From: Candidatus Bathyarchaeota archaeon
Lineage (GTDB): Archaea > Thermoproteota > Bathyarchaeia > TCS64
Length of the DNA stretch: 10,191 bases
Direction of reading: 5' to 3'
Assembly: GCA_003662205.1 (NCBI GenBank)
Contig: QMXQ01000038.1
Span: 1 to 10,191, forward strand
Below, piece by piece: positions 5,364 through 10,191 of this stretch. The notes beneath the pieces were generated by a model, which saw nothing but the letters and a program-made list of their open reading frames with translations, was not told the origin of the DNA and did not search any database. A program made the translations under genes and the position numbers. The stretch's first letter is position 1. Each line of letters opens with the position of its first letter.

Positions 5364-6188
5364 TCAACTCCTCCTGAAGACGCGGACCACATCATCCAAG
5401 TTGTCGCCAACCACCTCAACGCCGTCGATGCTGCCGAGTCCCTTCTCCCAAGCCCGCCTGATGTGCCAGACCTCGCGGGGATCGAACCCCATGGCGCGGC
5501 AGGCCACAGCGTCCGTCGCGACGGGGTCAGTCCCCGCTACGATCAGGTCCATCCTGACGGGAGTGCCATGGACGGGGCCGCGGCCCTCCATGCCGACGAA
5601 GCCGTCGATGACCGTCAGGGCCGGCCTCAGGACGGTGTTGATGTCCACTATGACCTTGCCGATGCCCCTGAGGTGATACTTCGCCTTGAATTTGTCCGGG
5701 AGGAGGCCGAACATGTTCTTCATCCCCAGGGTCACGCCGGTCTCGCTGTGGGTCTTCAGCTTCGCCGCGCTGATGACCGCCGACTCCGTGACGATGCGGG
5801 GCACCTTGATCCGCTTCAGGGTCTCGCCGCCCGGCACCGGGAGGGTCACCTTGTCCTTGACGTGTCTCAGGTTGATCCAGCCGACGCCGTGGCGCTCGCA
5901 GACCTCCCTCATCCCCGTCGCCTCGAAGGCCCTGTCGGCGTTGGTCATCGTCGCGTCCGACTCCACGACGTAGACCTCTACGGGCAGCTCCCTCAGCCTC
6001 AGGATGATGGCCTCGACGACCAGGGGGTCCGTCGTCGCACCCGTCTCCCACGTCTTGACGGAGATGAAGTTGACCTTGATGAGCACCCTGTCCCAGCCGG
6101 ACAGCGCGCCCTTATAGTCGATGAGGTCAAGGGCCCTGAACACCGGGTCGTGACCCCTGGGCCCCTTGACGACGGCCACCTTCGACAA
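5364..6188 (-). CDS. DUF362 domain-containing protein
   Basis: This is a 274-residue DUF362 protein. Recognisable family parts are the start SKVAVVKG, the VLIKVNF strand with a following T-T-D-P, the VVESD turn, the AKLKTHSETGVTLGMKNMFG hallmark, and the C-terminal DPVATDAVACRAMGFDP. Some DUF362 proteins carry ferredoxin-type 4Fe-4S domains; none is seen here, as there is no CxxCxxC cluster, so this is the bare domain. Its biochemical role is not established; links to iron-sulfur or redox maturation have been suggested for relatives. The start is TTG 6188 (MSKVAVVK), which restores the typical family N-terminus; GTG 6179 would remove the first strand. Only a weak GGGGGAT precedes it. The gene is divergent from the dehydrogenase across a 177-bp gap. 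Confidence 0.9.
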   Translation of the reverse strand: MSKVAVVKGPRGHDPVFRALDLIDYKGALSGWDRVLIKVNFISVKTWETGATTDPLVVEAIILRLRELPVEVYVVESDATMTNADRAFEATGMREVCERHGVGWINLRHVKDKVTLPVPGGETLKRIKVPRIVTESAVISAAKLKTHSETGVTLGMKNMFGLLPDKFKAKYHLRGIGKVIVDINTVLRPALTVIDGFVGMEGRGPVHGTPVRMDLIVAGTDPVATDAVACRAMGFDPREVWHIRRAWEKGLGSIDGVEVVGDNLDDVVRVFRRS

Positions 6189-6220
6189 CGCCGAATCCCC
6201 CTTAGACTTCTCAGCGGCCT

Positions 6221-6229
6221 TCTATAACC
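6221..6229 (-). promoter_or_regulatory. TATA-like box of the DUF362 gene
   Basis: GGTTATAGA on the minus strand, centred near 6225, predicts a start around 6199 and a leader of about 10 nt before TTG 6188. Confidence 0.45.
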
Positions 6230-6260
6230 CCTTCTAAACTGGTCGCTCAGCTGCTTCACG

Positions 6261-6327
6261 TAACGCCTCATTCTGTCCGCTCGGCTTGGGTGAGAGGTTA
6301 GACGCCCTTAATGGGGAGGAGGCGTTA
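6261..6327. repeat. Nine-base inverted repeat in the DUF362/dehydrogenase gap, possible operator pair
   Basis: TAACGCCTC at 6261-6269 is the exact reverse complement of GAGGCGTTA at 6319-6327, 49 bp apart. The right arm ends 7 bp before the dehydrogenase TATA box; a related TTAGACGCC lies between them (6298-6306). The arms could bind a dimeric regulator of the divergent genes. They could also form an RNA stem, but both arms lie upstream of the predicted dehydrogenase start. Confidence 0.4.
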
Positions 6328-6334
6328 ATCACCA

Positions 6335-6342
6335 TTTATATG
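6335..6342 (+). promoter_or_regulatory. TATA box fixing the leaderless GTG start of the dehydrogenase
   Basis: TTTATATG is close to the archaeal consensus and centred about 27 bp upstream of GTG 6366. This is the expected distance for a transcript that begins at the start codon. No ribosome-binding site is present, as expected for a leaderless mRNA. Confidence 0.7.
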
Positions 6343-6365
6343 CCTTGACCGACTGCTTCTAACCT

Positions 6366-7346
6366 GTGAGGGCTTTGAAGAGGCAGGTATTGGTGGGCGT
6401 CAGTCGAAGAAACTTCCCTGAGGATGTTGCCGAGACGCTGACGCCTCTGGCCGATGTCACCTATCTTTCACCGTCCGACGCGGGGTACATTGATGCTCTT
6501 GGAGAGTCCGACGCGGTCATAGTGGGAACGGGGCGCGTCGACGGGGCGTTCCTCGCGAGGGCTCCGAGGCTGAAGATCGTCGCGCGGTTCGGCGTCGGCT
6601 ACGACTCTGTAGATGTTGAGGCGTGCACGGCGCGAGGGGTCTATGTCACCCACACGCCTGGCGTCCTCTCCGGCGCCGTCGCCGACCTGACCTGGGCGCT
6701 CATCCTAAGCCTAATTAGAAAGATCCCCCTGGCGGACCCCTTTGTAAGGAGCAAATGGGCGCAGCGGCGCGAACCTTTTCCCTTCGGAGCGGATCTGGAG
6801 GGCAAGACGCTCGGCCTCATCGGCCTCGGAAGGATCGGCGCCGAGGTTGCGAAGAGATCCCAAGGCTTCGGCGTCAAGCTGATCTACTACGACGTGGTCC
6901 GGAGACCGGAGCTGGAGAAAACCCTTGGGGCCGAGTTCGCCGACCTCGATGAGCTGCTGAGACGTTCGGACATCGTCTCGCTGCACGTGCCCCTGCTTCC
7001 ATCGACGAGGCATCTCATTGGAGAGCGCGAGTTCGGGCTCATGAAGCCCACGGCGCTGTTGATCAACACCTCGCGCGGCTCCGTTGTGGATCAGAGGGCC
7101 CTGATCCGGGCGCTGGAGGAGGGCGAGATTGGGGGCGCCGGCCTAGACGTCTTCGAGGAGGAGCCCCTGCCCCTCGGCGACGACCTGATCCGATTCGAGA
7201 ACGTGGTCCTAACGCCCCACATCGGCTCCGCGACGGTGGAGACCCGGAGGAGGATGGCCCTCGTCTGCGCCGAGAACGTGAGGGCGGTCCTCAAGGGAGA
7301 GCACCCCCCTAACCTAGTCCCCGAGCAGAGGGACGTCAGCTTTTAG
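6366..7346 (+). CDS. NAD(P)-dependent D-2-hydroxyacid dehydrogenase, glyoxylate reductase-like
   Basis: This is a 326-residue cytoplasmic oxidoreductase that interconverts a 2-oxo acid and its D-2-hydroxy acid. The N-terminal substrate-binding half includes RFGVGYDSVD (74-83). The Rossmann half starts at GKTLGLIGLGRIG (146-158), with D176 at the end of the second strand favouring NAD(H). The catalytic triad is R237 (NTSRGSVVD), E266 (DVFEEEP) and H285 (PHIGSAT). PHIGSAT with a C-terminal ENVRAVLKGEHPPNLV is closer to archaeal glyoxylate/hydroxypyruvate reductase (GyaR) than to PHIGGST-type 3-phosphoglycerate dehydrogenase; it lacks an ACT domain. A SerA-type role is the main alternative. GTG 6366 is leaderless from the TTTATATG box. 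It precedes the aminotransferase gene, with a 223-bp gap and its own promoter, so the two are neighbours rather than a tight operon. Confidence 0.92.
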   Translation: MRALKRQVLVGVSRRNFPEDVAETLTPLADVTYLSPSDAGYIDALGESDAVIVGTGRVDGAFLARAPRLKIVARFGVGYDSVDVEACTARGVYVTHTPGVLSGAVADLTWALILSLIRKIPLADPFVRSKWAQRREPFPFGADLEGKTLGLIGLGRIGAEVAKRSQGFGVKLIYYDVVRRPELEKTLGAEFADLDELLRRSDIVSLHVPLLPSTRHLIGEREFGLMKPTALLINTSRGSVVDQRALIRALEEGEIGGAGLDVFEEEPLPLGDDLIRFENVVLTPHIGSATVETRRRMALVCAENVRAVLKGEHPPNLVPEQRDVSF

Positions 7347-7443
7347 CCGGGCGCCGATGACGGTAAGACCGGAGCGGAGCGTTTGCCGTTAGAAGGTTGA
7401 GTGCGAGTGCGATGGGGGCGAGTAAATCCCTTTAGTCAAGCAC

Positions 7444-7491
7444 GGAGCCGTCGGCGGGCGCCGTCCGGGCTCCTAGCTTCCTCCCCTTTTT
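7444..7491 (+). terminator. Possible hairpin plus T-run terminator after the dehydrogenase
   Basis: GGAGCC (7444-7449) pairs with GGCTCC (7468-7473), enclosing CGGC (7452-7455) paired with GCCG (7460-7463). TTTTT follows at 7487-7491. It sits 98 bp after the dehydrogenase stop. The 7347-7443 stretch before it holds no frame, tRNA or repeat that I can support. Confidence 0.4.
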
Positions 7492-7523
7492 GAGAAATGT
7501 TCCTGAATCTTGGGGCGAGGGCA

Positions 7524-7532
7524 ACTATTTTA
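7524..7532 (+). promoter_or_regulatory. TATA-like box of the aminotransferase gene
   Basis: CTATTTTAG is centred about 26 bp before base 7554, giving a leader of about 16 nt that includes GGTG at 7561-7564 before ATG 7570. Confidence 0.4.
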
Positions 7533-7569
7533 GAGGGGTTTGACGGGATGATTGTTCAAAGGTGTGTTT

Positions 7570-8964
7570 ATGAGCTCGAAACATTACTCGGAGGATGAGG
7601 TTGAGCGTCTCTACGCCGATGCGAGGGCCTACCTCATTCAGCGGTGGGAGCCCCGGCCCAGCTACAAGCCCCTCATCCTCGTCGGGGGCGAGGGGGTTCA
7701 CTTCTACGACGCGAAGGGGAAGCGGTACCTCGACCTCATCAGCCAGCTCTACAACGTCCACATCGGCCTCAACAACCGGGAGGTCATCGAGGCGGCGAAG
7801 AGGCAGCTCGACGAGATGGCCTACGCCTCCCCCAGCTACTTCAACGTCCCCCAGATCCGGCTGGCCCGCCGCCTCGCCCAGATCACGCCGGGCGACCTCT
7901 GTAAGACTTTCTTCGGCAACAGCGGCACCGAGGCGAACGAGGCCGCCATCAAGCTCGCCCAGCTCTACAGGGGAGCGAGGAAGATCATTAGCTTCTGGGA
8001 CGCCTACCATGGCTCGACGTACGCGTCGGTGAGCGTCGGCGGCAGCTCCCGGAACCGGCAGTACCCCGGCCTCAGCATCTTTGAGGAGTTCAAGCATGTG
8101 CCTTCGCCCTACTGCTACCGCTGCGTCTTCAGGAAAACCTACCCCGAGTGCGACCTGATGTGCGCCGACTTCATCCGGTATACCATCGAGAAGGAGGGGG
8201 AGAAGTCCGTGGCGGCGTTCATGGCAGAGCCCATCTGCAGCTGGGCCGGCCAGGTAGTGCCCCCCGACGGGTACTGGCAGAAGGTGAGGAAGATCTGCGA
8301 CGAGAAGGGGGTCCTCCTCATCTTCGACGAGGTGATGACCGCCTTCGCCCGGACGGGGAAGATGTTCGCCTGCGAGCACTGGAACGTGGTGCCGGACATC
8401 GAGACCTACGCGAAGGGGATCACGGCGGGATACGTGCCGCTGGGGGCGACCATCGTCAACAAGAAGATCGCCGACCACTTCGACGAGAAGGGGTTCCCCC
8501 ACGGCTACACCTATAGCGGCCACGCCCTGGCCTGCGCCACCAGCCTCGCCGTCATCGACTACTACTACAAGGAGAAGCTCGCCGACAGGGCGTCGAAGAT
8601 GGGCGCCTACATGATGGACGAGCTGAGGGGGATGCAGGAGAGGCAGCCCATCATCGGCGACGTCCGGGGCCTCGGACTCTTCATGGGCATCGAGCTCGTG
8701 GCGAACCCCGAGACCAAGGAGGCGATCGTGCCGAAGGGGTTGACCCCCGAGCAGAGGCGGGACCCGGCGCACAACCCCATGGTCTACCTCTCGGACAAGG
8801 CGAAGGAGAACGGCCTCATCGTCGGCTCCAGCCCCGGTACCGGCATCGTCAGGATGATGCCCTACCTGATCATCACCAAGGAGCAGGTGGACGAGGGCCT
8901 CAGCATATTGGAGAAGACCCTGGGAGAAGTGGCGAAGAAGTTCGACCTGCCGAAGAAGACGTAG
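7570..8964 (+). CDS. Class III pyridoxal-phosphate aminotransferase with four-cysteine insertion
   Basis: This 464-residue fold-type I PLP enzyme transfers an amino group, often from an omega-amino acid or alanine, to a 2-oxo acid such as pyruvate or glyoxylate. Numbered from ATG 7570: SGTEAN (118-123) binds phosphate, YHG (146-148) stacks on PLP, D253 in IFDEVMTAFARTGK contacts the ring nitrogen, and K282 in YAKGITAGYVPLGA is the Schiff-base lysine. SGHALACA supplies the other subunit's contact. Unusual is YCYRCVFRKTYPECDLMCA, with C182, C185, C194 and C198, a possible metal or structural site. Family relatives include taurine-pyruvate and alanine-glyoxylate type 2 enzymes; the substrate is unresolved. 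ATG 7570 is preferred because GGTG lies 5 nt before it and an in-frame TTG 7552 is at the predicted transcription start. The dehydrogenase lies upstream. Confidence 0.92.
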   Translation: MSSKHYSEDEVERLYADARAYLIQRWEPRPSYKPLILVGGEGVHFYDAKGKRYLDLISQLYNVHIGLNNREVIEAAKRQLDEMAYASPSYFNVPQIRLARRLAQITPGDLCKTFFGNSGTEANEAAIKLAQLYRGARKIISFWDAYHGSTYASVSVGGSSRNRQYPGLSIFEEFKHVPSPYCYRCVFRKTYPECDLMCADFIRYTIEKEGEKSVAAFMAEPICSWAGQVVPPDGYWQKVRKICDEKGVLLIFDEVMTAFARTGKMFACEHWNVVPDIETYAKGITAGYVPLGATIVNKKIADHFDEKGFPHGYTYSGHALACATSLAVIDYYYKEKLADRASKMGAYMMDELRGMQERQPIIGDVRGLGLFMGIELVANPETKEAIVPKGLTPEQRRDPAHNPMVYLSDKAKENGLIVGSSPGTGIVRMMPYLIITKEQVDEGLSILEKTLGEVAKKFDLPKKT

Positions 8965-8990
8965 CCCGTCTCCTGTGGGCCTCAGAATCC

Positions 8991-8998
8991 TTTATTAA
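8991..8998 (+). promoter_or_regulatory. TATA-like box of the DEAD-box helicase gene
   Basis: TTTATTAA is centred about 27 bp before base 9021, giving the helicase mRNA a leader of about 47 nt, the longest on the plus strand here. Confidence 0.5.
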
Positions 8999-9014
8999 CC
9001 GTCCCCTCCCTTTC

Positions 9015-9046
9015 TCTCAAAACATCGGACGAATGACCGTTTGAGA
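9015..9046 (+). promoter_or_regulatory. Possible stem-loop in the helicase 5' leader
   Basis: TCTCAAA (9015-9021) and TTTGAGA (9040-9046) are complementary over 7 bp, and CGG (9026-9028) with CCG (9037-9039) continues the stem past a 4-base bulge. It would form near the mRNA 5' end, if transcription starts upstream of 9015. Stem composition is modest, so chance is possible. Confidence 0.3.
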
Positions 9047-9067
9047 AGAAGCACGATTTGATAGGAT

Positions 9068-10189
9068 ATGAAGTTTGAAGAGTTACCCATCAGCCCGGAG
9101 GTGAAGCGGGGCATCGCCGACCTGGGCTTCACGGAGATGTTCCCCATCCAGGAACACGCCATCCCCCCGCTGCTCAAGGGGAGGAACGTCATCGGGCAGG
9201 CGAAGACGGGGACGGGGAAGACCGCCGCCTTCGGCGTCCCCATGATAGAGCGCCTCGACTGGAAGGCGAAGGGCGTTCAGGCCCTGGTGCTGACGCCGAC
9301 CCGGGAGCTGGCCCTCCAGGTCGCCGAGGACATCAACAGCTATGCGAAGTACACGCTGCTGAGGGCTATGACCATCTACGGCGGCGTCTCCATCGAGAGG
9401 CAGATCAACGAGCTGCGGAGGGGCGTCCAGATCGTGGTGGGGACGCCGGGCCGCATCATCGACCACCTGAAGCGGGGGACCCTGACGCTGGACGGCGTCA
9501 AGTTCGTGGTCCTCGACGAGGCTGACAGGATGCTGGACATGGGGTTCATCGACGACATCGAGTACATCCTGAGGCGGACCCCGAAGAGGAAGCAGATCAG
9601 CCTCTGGTCGGCGACCATCGACGACCGGACCCGGCGGCTCTCCCGCCGCTACATGCCGGAGGCGGAGATGATCCTCGTCAGCAGGGACGAGATCGCCGTC
9701 GAGGAGATCGACCAGCGGTACATCCGGGTCGCCCCCTACGAGAAGTTCGACATCCTCCTGAAGCTCATCGACCACCTCCACATCGACCGGGCCATCATCT
9801 TCTGCCGGAGGAGGACGACGGTGGACAGACTCACCGGCGACCTGAGGCGGGCCGGATACGACGCCGCGGCCATCCACGGCCAGCTCAGCCAAGCCCGACG
9901 GGAGCAGGTCCTGAACGCCTTCAGGGAGGGGCGGCTGAGCCTGATGGTGGCGACGGAGGTCGCCGCTCGGGGCCTCGACATCGAGGACGTCCCCTTCATC
10001 GTCAACTACGACATCCCCCGGGACCCCTTCATGTACTTCCACCGCATCGGACGGACGGCCCGGGCGGGCAAGTCGGGCACCGCCGTCACCCTCGTCACCT
10101 ACGAGGAGGACGAGGAGCTGAGGCGCATCATGGCGCTGACCGGAACCCGCATCAGGAAGATGACCCTGCCTCCCGACTTCCTCCTCTAA
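9068..10189 (+). CDS. DEAD-box ATP-dependent RNA helicase (core only)
   Basis: This 373-residue enzyme unwinds short RNA duplexes or remodels RNA-protein complexes using ATP, for example in ribosome assembly, RNA decay or cold adaptation. Motifs appear in order: Q motif (F3 to Q28), I AKTGTGKT (45-52), Ia PTREL (77-81), GG (105-106), Ib TPGR (126-129), II DEAD (150-153), III SAT (181-183), IV IIFCRRR (243-249), V TEVAARGLD (296-304) and VI HRIGRTARAG (325-334). Only the two RecA domains are present; there is no C-terminal RNA-binding extension, so it resembles eIF4A-like archaeal helicases. ATG 9068 places the Q motif at the N-terminus; the ribosome-binding site before it is poor (TAGG). It ends with TAA at 10189, two bases before the window edge. 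Its leader may fold. Confidence 0.95.
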   Translation: MKFEELPISPEVKRGIADLGFTEMFPIQEHAIPPLLKGRNVIGQAKTGTGKTAAFGVPMIERLDWKAKGVQALVLTPTRELALQVAEDINSYAKYTLLRAMTIYGGVSIERQINELRRGVQIVVGTPGRIIDHLKRGTLTLDGVKFVVLDEADRMLDMGFIDDIEYILRRTPKRKQISLWSATIDDRTRRLSRRYMPEAEMILVSRDEIAVEEIDQRYIRVAPYEKFDILLKLIDHLHIDRAIIFCRRRTTVDRLTGDLRRAGYDAAAIHGQLSQARREQVLNAFREGRLSLMVATEVAARGLDIEDVPFIVNYDIPRDPFMYFHRIGRTARAGKSGTAVTLVTYEEDEELRRIMALTGTRIRKMTLPPDFLL

Positions 10190-10191
10190 AC

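Noticed and set aside
5463..6227. Long open frame on the plus strand.
   Set aside because: It is antisense to the DUF362 gene and has low-complexity composition without recognisable domains.
7347..7443. Search for a small RNA gene or short frame in the gap after the dehydrogenase.
   Set aside because: GATGACG loosely resembles a C box, but there is no matching D box or kink-turn pair, and no conserved-looking frame.
7525..8772. Very long open frame (415 codons) on the minus strand.
   Set aside because: It is the antisense of the aminotransferase, which has all PLP motifs; the shadow is Val, Gly, Asp and Leu-rich and featureless.
8964..8980. GCCC...GGGC hairpin just after the aminotransferase stop.
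   Set aside because: The stem has only 4 bp and no T-run directly follows, so it is too weak to call a terminator.
9083..10042. Long open frame on the minus strand.
   Set aside because: It is antisense to a complete DEAD-box helicase, produced by high G+C and codon bias.

Overview
This G+C-rich window looks archaeal. The signs are TATA-type boxes about 25 bp upstream of several genes (some leaderless, starting at ATG 2944 and GTG 6366), ribosome-binding sites matching the archaeal 16S tail (GGTGATC, GAGGTGA), frequent TTG starts, T-run ends, and an M42/TET aminopeptidase. I lean weakly to a G+C-rich member of the TACK/Bathyarchaeia kind, but nothing here fixes the lineage. I see no rRNA, tRNA, CRISPR array, transposase, integrase or phage gene.

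Layout. 1-456 (-): N-terminal part of a creatininase-family amidohydrolase, cut by the window edge. 525-815 (+): small DUF1844-like protein. 851-1543 (-): SerB-like HAD phosphatase, preceded by a leader of about 145 nt (1544-1688) that can fold into a three-way junction. 1804-2850 (-): M42 aminopeptidase. 2944-4350 (+): seven-bladed beta-propeller protein with a membrane segment at each end, overlapping a coiled-coil/winged-helix protein (4326-4745). 4820-5137 and 5199-5357 (+): two small uncharacterised proteins that share a sequence motif. 5364-6188 (-): DUF362 protein. 6366-7346 (+): D-2-hydroxyacid dehydrogenase resembling glyoxylate reductase. 7570-8964 (+): class III PLP aminotransferase with a four-cysteine insertion. 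9068-10189 (+): core DEAD-box RNA helicase.

How they may work together. Most genes appear to have their own promoter, so this is not one operon. The dehydrogenase and aminotransferase could jointly handle glyoxylate or a similar 2-oxo acid, and the SerB-like enzyme would supply serine, but this link is inferred from family membership only. The propeller and winged-helix genes overlap and may be transcribed in part together.

Most notable is the leader of the SerB-like gene. On the minus strand, one strand of its closing stem (1586-1579) is complementary both to its stem partner (1672-1666) and to the ribosome-binding site (1554-1547), and the inner stems have a competing 8-bp pairing. That is the layout of a translational RNA switch. 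It is a sequence-complementarity prediction only and matches no RNA family I recognise. Second is the FYR-x-L-x3-G-[IM]-P-x3-A-x2-[LM]-T-x2-Y motif shared by the two adjacent small proteins.
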